Below are positions 1-9,135 of a stretch of 64,000 bases of DNA, piece by piece. Position 1 is the first letter of the stretch. Each line of letters opens with the position of its first letter. The position numbers and the translations under genes were made by a program. The notes under the pieces were generated by a model, which was given only the letters and a program-made list of their open reading frames with translations, ran no database searches and was not told the DNA's origin. The DNA lies in assembly GCA_036768485.1 (NCBI GenBank), contig JAVLUZ010000154.1:30234345-30298344 (forward strand), read 5' to 3'. The DNA comes from Mermis nigrescens (lineage: Eukaryota; Nematoda; Enoplea; Mermithida; Mermithidae).

Positions 1-345
1 GGCCAGGACCAGATAATCATAAAATCCGGACAATCAATCAGGACAATGGAAAGATCAGGACAATGTATTAGATATGTAGGGTCGGACTAGCCAGCAGGCA
101 CATTGCTGGCCCTCCTATTTTGGGGGACCAACCCAATTTTGGGGTCCAAGCCAAAAATAGCACAAAATAACGTGTAAAAAGTCCTATTTTTCCGGTTTTT
201 TCTGAATTTTGGTGGTTTCGACCCCCGCAGCCCCACAGCTACGTGCCTGCTGGCTAGTCCGATCCTACATATCTAATACATTGTCCTGATCTTTTCATTG
301 TCCTAATTGATTGTCCGGATTTACCCAATTTGTCTGGTCCTGGCC
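1..345. repeat. Fold-back element with inverted arms
   Basis: The first 90 bases and positions 235-345 are inverted copies of one another (both contain CTAGCCAGCAGGCAC or its complement, the string for ATATCTAATACATTG, and several copies of GGACAAT). The spacer is about 145 bases. The left end may run out of the window. It looks like a non-autonomous fold-back MITE with a repeated 7-9 base motif (GGACAAT / TGTCCTGAT) in its arms; related arms recur at 594-720 and 1380-1515. Confidence 0.6.
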
Positions 346-353
346 AGTCCGAC

Positions 354-593
354 CATACGTGGGCAGCAAGAAAATGCTGGAGGGGGGGGGTGCGAAATTT
401 TTTGAAGGTGAAAAATGGCCTCTAAAAATGGTGGTATAGCGAAAAAAACACCATTTTTCGACGTTTCTCATAGAGCACTATCCATTGGCAAAATTGCGAA
501 AAAAAACGAATAAATTTTCAAAAATTGAATTCTGGGGAGTATTTTGGTTTCTGGGGGGTTGCATACCCCCCGAACCCCCCACGCCCAGGTGTG
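354..593 (+). mobile_element. MITE family A, copy 1 (hAT-like, 8-bp TSD)
   Basis: Starts CATACGTGGGCAGC and ends GCCCAGGTGTG, giving imperfect 11-base terminal inverted repeats. It is flanked by a perfect 8-bp target duplication AGTCCGAC at 346-353 and 594-601. An 8-bp duplication with ends of the form CA...TG fits the hAT superfamily. The interior carries poly-G runs and a recognisable stretch (CACCATTTTTCGACGTTTCT) shared by all family A copies in this window. It encodes nothing. Confidence 0.8.
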
Positions 594-1520
594 AGTCCGA
601 CCCTACATATCTAATACATTGTCCTGATCTTTTCATTGTCCTGATCACTGTTTTTTTTTGTATGAGACAAAGATTTTGAGGCTCGTACAAAGATTTTTGG
701 AGCCATCTTTGTACAATGTACAAAGACTTTTGGGAGCAAAGTAATAGTAATTTTAACGTTTTTTGGAGTATTTTTTAGAAACTTTCTAAAAATTTTTTGC
801 GCTCTGCGCCGAGTATCATAATTACATTCTATTTAGCTCCGCGCGCATTTAACTCTCCAAAATCTATCTATAAGCATCTTTGTACTGATCGAAGCATCTT
901 TTACATCTATTTCCACTGTTTTATAAAGATTTTATGTAGAAAAAAGAAGCATGAAAAGAAGTATTAAACAACTTTGCACTGTTTTCTGCCGTTTGAAGAT
1001 AAAATTCGACTCTTTTATCTTCGCGTTGCATCAAATTCATAAGCAAATTGATGTCTATTATGAGATTCAGTCAGCATATTGCAACCGCTTATTATTTATA
1101 ATTGTGTAACACAACTCATTTTAACTTGCTGAAGTCGAATTTTATGTGTAATTTCAACCTAAGACTCACGAAAATTTTGGCGTTTCGGGCCGAACTAATA
1201 TAACCAGCTGAATTTAAAAACAAAGTTACACCTTTTGCGAAGCGTGCGGGTCACAGATAACAATCTATTAGTATGTAAAAATGTGTACATTCAATTGCAT
1301 ATCTATACGTTATATGTACAAAAAATTTTTCGCTCGTACAAAGACTTTTCCGGAGATCTTTGTACATGTACAAAGAGGCTCGTACAAAAAAAAACAGTGG
1401 TCCTGATTGTTTGTCCGGATTTTACCCATTTGTCCTGAGTCCGGTCCTGGTCCTGGTCCTGATTGATTAACCGGATTTTACCCATTTTGTCCGGTCCTGG
1501 TCCTGGTCCTGGTTCCGGAT
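594..1520. repeat. Inverted-arm repeat with GTACAAAGA motifs
   Basis: Positions 600-730 and 1310-1520 are rough inverted counterparts: both carry GTCCTGAT strings next to a poly-T or poly-A run, followed by several GTACAAAGA/TCTTTGTAC motifs. The right arm also has a TGG-TCC-TGG-TCC type trinucleotide array at 1445-1512. The spacer is AT-rich and holds no convincing gene. Similar GTACAAAG arms recur at 3608-3660 and 4255-4345. Confidence 0.45.
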
Positions 1521-2509
1521 TTTACCTTTTTCCCGTTTTACTATTTTGAAACGCCAACAATATCTACAAGAGATCAGAGTTGGATTTAAGGGAGCGGCCT
1601 CCGCACTCCCGCCTGGTGGCGTAAATTAGTTTGTGAGATAATGAATGTATATTCCTCAAATCGCTATAATTTTTGGGGGCTAAATTTTGTTATTGATTTT
1701 GGAAACTAGCTATTAGCTAAGTGCGGCAGGAGAATTATAGAGATGGATGAAAATATGTTCTCGTAGGTGATTTCTGGTGCGGAAAGAAAACGTAAACGCT
1801 CTAGATGCAAAATTAGTGGAAATATGATACAGCAGCAAGACAGCATTAGAGTAGTGTGAAGCGTATTCGAGCTGTCGGCATTGGTGTAGCTGGTTCACAT
1901 ATGTATTAAGATAGCCGTTATAAGCACGTACACAGCAGGTATTATCCGGTGAAAGCTGCCACCCAGGGAACGACCGAAGCTCGGCCTGCCAAAGCTCGGC
2001 CGAAGGTGGGGTGTTTTCTTGCTTCGACCTTCGGCCGAAGCAAAAAGAAAAAAAGGCCGAAGGCCGAAGCTTTTTCAGGGCAATTTTTTATTTGCATTAA
2101 AATTTAGACAATGTGCAATATAACTAACTCCCAGGCGACGCCATTCAGCTCAATTTATCTTCTAGTCACCTTAAATTTTGTTTAAAATATGCTCACAACA
2201 GTAACTTTGACTATATAAACAGCAAGCAACCATGTGCAATAACGAAAGCTGACTCGTCTAAGCATTGTATCTGCTCCGCATCTGTTTTCATTTTTTGAAA
2301 AAGTTCGACTATGAATTAATCACTAGCGATCGCTGAAAATGATGAAACACTTAAGGGAAAAGCCACACCTTTACTCCTACATGTCTCAATTTGAAGGCAT
2401 GTCTTTGTTTACTCTGAAATTCCAACGCCATTTTTGTACTTGTTGTATATCGTGTGTCTACTGTGTACCGTGTTTTTATTTTAACAATGTCCACAATGTC
2501 CTTTTGTAC

Positions 2510-3605
2510 TAGGGATGCACCGGGGCCAGACCTATCTGGCCCCAATGCCAAAATGCAACTTTCGGCCTATTATTTAGAATTATCTCAACGTTTTTTGTTC
2601 GGATTTTGGCGATATTTTGAGGAAAAATCATGCATAATCGCCTGTGCATAACATTCATGTATATCAAAACATTGGTCACAAATTTTGTTTCATAAATTCA
2701 GCTTATTCACGTTTATAGCTGCAGCAATTTAATAGTCAAAGCCGATAATCTACAAGTTTTTCGCCAGATACACTAGCGTTTCTAATCGCTCATGCAGCAA
2801 ACGAGAACGGGAATCCAAGCAAATATTGCCACTTGTACTGGACAAGCGTTCACTCGGGTACACATGGCGGGGGCTCAAATATTTCCTTGTCAGTTATATA
2901 TGCCAGGGCCGGGTAAGTTTCCAATTTTGTCAGCAAAAAGCCCATCGGATCCAATTCTGTTCCGACTTTTTCTTCTGCATGAGAAAAAGCATACGTTTAA
3001 CATTTTGTGGCATTCCTGTAGGTTTGTTTGCCGGATGAACAGGCACTTAGCTCTAGGACGGGATCCGGCTCGGACCCCATAAAATTCAGAAAAATAGGAA
3101 AAGTAGGACTTTTAAACGTTATTTTGTGCTATTTTTGGCCTGTTCGAGGCTTGGTCCCTCCTAAATTGGTGTTGGTCACCCCAAAAGAGGACGGCCAGCT
3201 ACATGCCTGCGGATGAAATTCAAACGATGTTTTTTGTGTTGGATTGGCTGTCAACATAATAAACTATGCGCAAGAAATATCTATCCTTGTTTAAGCTATT
3301 TTCAACTCGTCCGATCTAAAACATGAGTAATTCGGCTGATAATGATGCAAGTAACTGAATTGGGAAAATTTTTGGCCTATATAAGCTATGATGATTCGAT
3401 TGAACTCGAAAATACATGTGAAGCGGATGCCATAGATCTGCTCCAGACGCTATTTTGCATAAGTCACATTTTGCCAAATACATATGTATACATGGTATAT
3501 CCTGGATATAGCAAAGATAGTTAGGCTCCGGTTGGTCCAGTCTCTAGTACCGGCACCCGGCGTTAAGCTCAGGCCCCGGTCAAAAGGCGGCCCGGTGCAT
3601 CCCTA
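2510..3605. mobile_element. hAT-like non-autonomous element (TAGGGATGCACCGG ends)
   Basis: The ends TAGGGATGCACCGGGGCC and (reverse complement) TAGGGATGCACCGGGCCG are inverted repeats of about 15 bases, a terminus type common among hAT elements. The flanking octamers are TTTTGTAC and CTTTGTGC, matching at 6 of 8 positions, as expected for an aged 8-bp target duplication. No transposase is recognisable in the 1.1 kb interior. Confidence 0.6.
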
Positions 3606-3664
3606 CTTTGTGCATGTACAAAGATGGTCCCAAAAGTCTGTGTACATTTTGCACATGCAAATTT

Positions 3665-4250
3665 TTGTATACTAAATTATAGTACAGTGGCGATTTTAAT
3701 GTGGTTAAACAGAGTTTTCGATCTTTTGTAGTGTATTTTAGCTATTTTCTGGGTTTCTTATGCCGAAAATCAATCAGAAATTGTCTCAAATAGGTGCGAG
3801 GTGCCAAAAAATTTGGCATTTTTACATTCTAAATGCACATTCTGCCACTTTGAAGATATATAGGACAAACAATCACTCATTTTGGCGCGAAGCGCTGAAA
3901 ATTTAAGGAATTGTACACTTTTACAGTTTTTGTCTTGCCGAAAATCTTTTGTAAATTTTGTATACACAAATTTTTTGAGTACTAGAATATAGTACAGCGG
4001 CGATTTTTAGTGTGGTAAAAACAGAGTTGTTTGACTTTTGGTAGTGTATTTTAGCTTATTTCTGGGTCTCTAGGGGCAAAAATCACTAAGGATCGTCTCA
4101 AAATGGCGCGAAGCGCCGAAAATTTGACATATTTACTTCTGGAAATGCAATTTCTGTCAATATAAAGATATGATAAAACACAATTACTGATTTTGGCGCG
4201 TAGCACCTAAATTTTGCGAATTTCAGACCTTTTTTGCAATTTTTGTCTTC
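3665..4250. repeat. Tandem duplication, unit about 300 bp
   Basis: A unit containing ATAGTACAG, GGCGATTTT, GTAGTGTATTTTAGCT, a GTCTCAAA string and the hairpin motif GGCGCGAAGCGC occurs twice in direct orientation (about 3670-3960 and 3975-4250), diverged by scattered substitutions. It is flanked by GTACAAAG motifs at 3608-3650 and 4265-4345. No gene is evident. Confidence 0.5.
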
Positions 4251-5017
4251 CCAAAAATCTTTGTATATACATGTACAAAGAGTCGAACTCCCAATAAAGT
4301 CTTTGTACAATGGGAAAAATTTTTGCAGAGTACAAAAAACACTGTTGTGTACCATTCTCTTTTGTATTAAATAATTGTCCATGGTCGACGTGTTAACTTT
4401 CTTAAACTTCTGTATCTAATAACGGAAGAATCTCTATTTGCCTTTATGCCTACCTTCTACAAATTTAAGTATCAGCAGGAAAATTAGGAATTAATCAATT
4501 GTTTTTATAATTCTCCAGGAATTCCAGGCTTTATTCCTAATAATACATTATATTTTTATTTATTCAGGATAGTGAATCTGATGATCATCAATACGTATTA
4601 GCTGCTATATATACATGAAATGTCTAATAATGAAATCAGTGCTAATGAAGAGAATAATTGCGCTTTTGAATAAAATTTTTGCAATGAATGACACGGTTTT
4701 TATTACTTCATATTTACTCTGGAACATAATCAGGCTTAGCTTTCCCTATCTTATGACTCAATTCGCTATTCATTCTTCATACAAATCAGAATTACACTGG
4801 AGAAATTTATACAGGTTCGGCCTTCGGCACTTCGGCCCGAAAGCTCGCAGCTTCGGCCGAAGCAAGAGCTGGCCCGAAGCTTCGGCTTCGGCCGAAGCAA
4901 AATTTTGGGCTTCCGGTCTCGTTCACTGCTGCCACCTAACTGGTTTTGATTTGGAGTCAAGTCAGAAAACAAATAAGGCAGTCATCAGATTTTTCCAGTA
5001 GATTCATGTGACTGACC

Positions 5018-5150
5018 AAAATGTTGGTGCCAGCGTTTAAAAAATAAGCCTAAGCAATGGGATGCAACTCAGCGTCGCTCAAGCATTCGCTCACTTACGC
5101 TCCTCGCATCCCGTTACTCAGGCTTATTTCAAACGCTGGCACCATTTTGG
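5018..5150. repeat. Strong hairpin, stems of about 45 bases
   Basis: CCAAAATGTTGGTGCCAGCG at the left and its near-complement CGCTGGCACCATTTTGG at the right begin an inverted repeat of about 45 bases. The stem continues through TAAGCCT and GGGATGC (GCATCCC on the other arm), around a loop of about 40 bases. A single-stranded copy would fold into a long hairpin. Confidence 0.6.
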
Positions 5151-5229
5151 ATCGAGTCCATGATACTAAGCCTAAGCCTAATCAGCTGGTAAACCAGCAA
5201 AACATCACGAATACCTTGCAATCTTTATC

Positions 5230-5310
5230 GAAATTAACCAGCGTTAGTCGATTGGTGATGGTTCATGGATTCCTTTAGAGCAAGGGGTCCACGTTTCGAA
5301 TCCAACTGCC
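5230..5310 (+). other. tRNA-derived (SINE-like) fragment, tentative
   Basis: The string GTTTCGAATCC at about 5292 resembles a pol III B box, and the upstream GTTAGTCGATTGGTGATGG could be a degenerate A box. The acceptor stem does not pair, so this is at best a tRNA-derived repeat. Confidence 0.2.
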
Positions 5311-5858
5311 AGCAACTTTCTCTCGTTTCCTCAGATGCTATGTCGACCGCCCAGACATACGCCCTTATAATATGGCTATGTTAAATACATATGTGAACCA
5401 GCCACACGAATGCCGAGCTGTCGTTGGAGAAAACAGTGTTGCCAGGAGTCAAGATTTTGAAGAAAACTGCCACAATTCTTGAAAAACACTTGTTTTTTCA
5501 TCCCTGTACAACGCATATAGGCGGCCCAGAAAGCACCTGCACGGGCCCCTCAAAAAACAGCCTTCCCGTGGTTAAGCATAGGAGTGAAAAACTTCCAAAA
5601 AATCAAGAAACTGTGCATATAGAAGGTAAACTGCATAGCCAACCTGGCAAGAGGGTACGAGTGATTATGTGATGAGTTTATTTGTAAATAAATTTGTCCT
5701 TGATTGATTTCACGGCACTCGCCAGTAATTTAAGTCAAGTAAGTAAAGTGAAATTTATGACTTTTCAAGCTTAGCAAGGTTCACCAATAACTGATAACTA
5801 GTATCGTAATGCGGACCGCAGTGGACGGCAAAAAGCTTATAAGGACCATGCATAAAAT

Positions 5859-6144
5859 TAGTGTTGTAAAAGATATCTTTATTTTTACCTTTTTAGCAAG
5901 ATAAAGATGCGGGGAGTTAAGCTTAGGAAAAATAGAGAAGTTTGAAAAAATCAATAACTGTTGTGACTATACTTCGTACAGGCGCACAGAGCAGGCTTTT
6001 GATGCTTGTGAAAAGAAGAAGTGACTGACTTTCTGTCAGTTAGTAAAAATACTTGGGTCAGTCGAGATGCCGCGGGTAAACCCCCAAACATACATTTTAT
6101 GTGTGCTTAATGCATCACCTCTTTGACCTCAGCTGTAAAAGTTA
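5859..6144 (+). mobile_element. hAT-like family B element, left part
   Basis: Starts TAGTGTTGTAAAAGATA, the same terminus as the element at 32276-42638. It continues through AGCAAGATAAAGATG into an interior (about 5925-6144) closely matching 42185-42400. It runs into the run of N at 6145, so its right end is not visible. Confidence 0.6.
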
Positions 6145-6244
6145 NNNNNNNNNNNNNNNNNNNNNNNNNNNNNNNNNNNNNNNNNNNNNNNNNNNNNNNN
6201 NNNNNNNNNNNNNNNNNNNNNNNNNNNNNNNNNNNNNNNNNNNN
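6145..6244. other. Assembly gap (100 N)
   Basis: One hundred N bases. The gap removes the junction between the family B element and the start of the 5' LTR of the retrotransposon. Confidence 0.99.
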
Positions 6245-6569
6245 TATTAATATCATTTTTGTCGCTATTAGATGTTTCTTCGTTTACAAGTCAGTTTGAA
6301 ACATTAGTAGATTTTCGACGGTCGATCTGGGCTGAATAAGGGCTAGCGTGGGTTTCGCCCGGTTCATTTGTTGTGCGTATATATTGTGCGTTTTTATTAA
6401 TTGTATTATTGGTTTGCGTTGAATAATACTTAGCATTCGACGGTGTTAGCGCACACATCTTGCAAGCAGGCGGGAATCCGCTGAGGGTCATTCACCACTC
6501 CCTAACTTATCTGCAGCATTTGTCACGGCTAATTATTTCGGCGTAATTAATTTAATTAGTTGTGTTACA
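6245..6569 (+). repeat. 5' LTR of the Ty3/gypsy element (left part lost in gap)
   Basis: Positions 6245-6569 are closely similar to 13300-13620, with small indels, which identifies them as the paired LTRs. The visible LTR ends GTTACA and is followed four bases later by TGGAGGTCCC (from 6574), a reasonable primer-binding site since it starts with TGG. The 5' part of this LTR is missing because of the gap. Confidence 0.75.
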
Positions 6570-6573
6570 AAAG

Positions 6574-6591
6574 TGGAGGTCCCAAACCTCT
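6574..6591 (+). promoter_or_regulatory. Candidate primer-binding site
   Basis: TGGAGGTCCCAAACCTC lies just downstream of the 5' LTR end. It begins with TGG, the complement of a tRNA CCA end. The matching tRNA cannot be named from here. The sequence is also self-complementary (GAGGT...ACCTC), so the assignment is tentative. Confidence 0.4.
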
Positions 6592-6799
6592 ACGCAAGTG
6601 TATACTTTGATGTTATAGGCCAGTGGAAGGCCTGAAATTCGTCTTGGTTGTATTTAAAGAAGTTCGGTTGGTGGAAATCGAAGAAACAAAGGCGTTTCGG
6701 ATCGATTTGATCGGCGGTTGATTTGGCGATCGTTTTGACAACCACGAATTTTCGAAGTCGACAAAGTGCGTAGAGGGAAGAGCTGCAGATTACCGGTGT

Positions 6800-7618
6800 A
6801 TGCTGCCTGGACGATTGGTTGAAAGAAGTTCGGTAGTAACTCGAAGTAAATCTAGGGAGGCCGTGAGGCAAGGTGAGACCTTACAAGAATTTGCTAGGCT
6901 TGCAACAATTTTTAATTTGTTTGAATCGGAAGAGAATTTGAAAATGGCTGAAAATGTGGAAATGGTAAATGCGTTGCAACGCATGCAATTTTTGCAGCTT
7001 GCACAAAGCTCGGTAAAAAAATTTTCGGGCGAGGCTGGAAAAGCAATTTTTCAATTTTTTGAGGAATTTGATTCTCTTGCATGTGCCGGTGGGCTAGAGG
7101 ATAATGTTAAATTAGATGCTTTACCGTTATGCCTTGAAACGTATCCACGTTCTGTATTTTATCTCATTCCACAAGCTATACGTCAGAATTACGATAATAC
7201 AAAGAAAGCACTGATTGAACATTTTCAACCACCTGCTAGTCGTGAAAAGTCCATTCTAGAATTTCAGTCGAGAAAACAGTTGGAAAACGAATCGGTTGAT
7301 TTATACTGTCATAAGCTTCTAAAATTGGCAAAAAGAGCTTATCCAAATTTAATCGCTAACGAGAACGAAATTAAAACTTTAGTTAAAGTTCAATTTTTAA
7401 ATGGTCTTTTACCTAAGTACCATAATTTATTTGTGATGATGGGTACGCCAGAAAATTTGGAAAAAACCTTAGAAATTGCTAAGCGTGTCGAATCGCCTTT
7501 TAAGTCTGATATTGTAAATGGCAATAGAGTGTTATGTAACTCAGATTCGGTGATGGCGGTCACACAACCCATTGATAATAATAATGCGGTCGAAAGCAAA
7601 AATTATGGACAGCGATAA
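6800..7618 (+). CDS. Gag polyprotein of the Ty3/gypsy element (capsid part)
   Basis: This 272-residue ORF is the gag gene, which in this family forms the particle shell around the element RNA. Its middle (about residues 75-225) has the look of a retrotransposon gag domain: the segments EHFQPPASREKS, FQSRKQLENESVDLYCHKLL and FLNGLLPKYHN follow the usual order. There is no zinc knuckle in this frame; it lies in the next ORF. Gag ends at 7618. The pol frame, one base behind, is open from 7585, so the two overlap by about 34 bases and could be joined by a -1 frameshift; no classic slippery heptamer is obvious. The start at 6800 follows the LTR by about 230 bases. A later start at 6944 is also possible. 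Confidence 0.8.
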   Translation: MLPGRLVERSSVVTRSKSREAVRQGETLQEFARLATIFNLFESEENLKMAENVEMVNALQRMQFLQLAQSSVKKFSGEAGKAIFQFFEEFDSLACAGGLEDNVKLDALPLCLETYPRSVFYLIPQAIRQNYDNTKKALIEHFQPPASREKSILEFQSRKQLENESVDLYCHKLLKLAKRAYPNLIANENEIKTLVKVQFLNGLLPKYHNLFVMMGTPENLEKTLEIAKRVESPFKSDIVNGNRVLCNSDSVMAVTQPIDNNNAVESKNYGQR

Positions 7619-7635
7619 ATCAACTTTCGGATCAG

Positions 7636-9135
7636 ATGAAAACATTAACGACCAGTTTTCAGCAAAATAGGCCAAATAGTTCGAAACCTAATTTTCAGAA
7701 GAAAAATTTTGGAAATTTTAATTTTAAACCTAAAGTTTGGACACCTCGAACTAAAGAAAGAAATAATTTTAATGTCCAAAGGTTTAAGCATAACGTTCCA
7801 CCATCTGTTACATGTTATAGGTGCGGGGAGAAGGGCCATGTTCAGAGACGATACCCGTCAGTGTCAACTGAGCCCTGGAAAAATTCCCGAGGCACCTGGA
7901 TACCAAAACGTCAAGTGATGCGATATGACGAGAAAAAATCACCTTTCGAGCAATATCAAAACGAGCCTACGACGTCATCAAATTTCGTCGAAGACGAATT
8001 GTCGCAGTTAAGACGACAAGTTGACGAATTGTCAAGACGTCTAGTGAATGCTAGCGAAAATAAAGAGATGGTAGGAACTATGCGTCAACGTAAGTTGCCT
8101 ATTGTGCCATTGATTATAAACGGAATTGAAACGGATGCATTAATTGATACTGGCAGTGATATAACGTTATTATCAATGAAGTTTGCTAATTCTCATTTAA
8201 AAATGAACATGAGAAAAGGAAAAGCAATTTCGATTTGCAAGACAGCCAGTTGTAGTGATTTACCAATTTTCGGAAAAATCGATTTAGAATGTAAAATTGG
8301 AAATCAGTTGCTAAATGCTACGTTTTCTATTGTTGAACAAGCACCTTTCAACATTCTTTTCGGCTGCGATTTCATCGATAAATTCAAAGTAGTGCCAAAT
8401 GTGCATGAAGGTTATGCCATTATAAATTCAGAAAAGGTATCTTTACGGCAATCATTATATAACACAGCTGACGCGAGTGCGGCAATAACGTATGTGTGTT
8501 TATCACAAAGTTATTGTATACCAGCGCGTAGCGAAGCGCTAATTAATGGAACTATGCTAAATAAAGTTAAAGAGCCTAATTCTGATTTGTTATTAATACC
8601 AAACGACAAATGGTGTAATAAAAATGCAATATTTATGGCATGTGCTTTAGTGAAATCGACAAATGATACGATTCCGATTAGAATTTTAAATGTGAATAAC
8701 AAGCCTATTATTTTGGAGGCTGGTAAGGCTGTTGGACAGCTAGAAAGTTATTCTGATATAAAATCGTTCGAATTGCCGAAAAAATCTGATAAAACGTTAG
8801 ATTTGAATAACATTTTGGAAAAAAGTTTCGGTGCTGATTGTACAGAAAATGAAAATCGAAAACTGGAAATGAAACGATTTTTATTGACAAATCACGATAT
8901 TTTCAGTTGTGGGGATGAACCACTCGGAAAATCAACTCTCGTTAAGCATAAAATCGAGACGGAGGGAAATCAACCCGTAAAATCGAGGCAATTTCGAATA
9001 CCTTTTCGACAAAGGGAACAAATTCGTGAAATTGTTAATCAAATGGAAAAGGATAAAATTATCGTTCCATCAAAGAGTCCTTGGTCGGCTAATATGTTTT
9101 TAGTTAAGAAAAAGGTGGTGGTTTTCGCCCTGTAG
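7636..9135 (+). pseudogene. Pol, N-terminal part: zinc knuckle, aspartic protease, start of reverse transcriptase
   Basis: A CCHC-type knuckle is at residues 60-73 (C60, C63, H68), but the fourth ligand is Tyr73 instead of Cys. A retropepsin-like protease follows, with active-site DTGS at residues 171-174 (ALIDTGSDITLLS). From about residue 440 the reverse transcriptase begins (FRIPFRQREQIREI, then SKSPWSANMFLVKKK). The frame is lost at the run of A at about 9106-9113. After that point the RT continues in the frame of the next entry, so the two ORFs are one pol gene broken by a single-base indel. The break is inside the RT domain, so it is a copy-specific lesion or assembly error, not a programmed shift. 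Confidence 0.85.

Larger units (their letters stand above)
1860..5440. repeat. Large element with inverted ends and GCTTCGGCC arrays
   Basis: Two layers of inversion are visible. Outer arms at about 1865-1940 and 5345-5440 are reverse complements (shared strings GCTGGTTCACATATGTATT and the complement of GAGCTGTCGGCATT). Inner arms at 1965-2075 and 4815-4920 are both arrays of the palindromic motif GCTTCGGCCGAAG. Between them lie a hAT-like insertion (2510-3605), a tandem duplication (3665-4250) and AT-rich sequence. I see no transposase; only short unconvincing ORFs are present. The outer and inner arms may belong to different elements. Confidence 0.45.

Noticed and set aside
7585..7636. Programmed -1 frameshift signal between gag and pol
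   Set aside because: The frames overlap in the right sense, but no standard slippery heptamer is in phase, so I do not annotate a signal.
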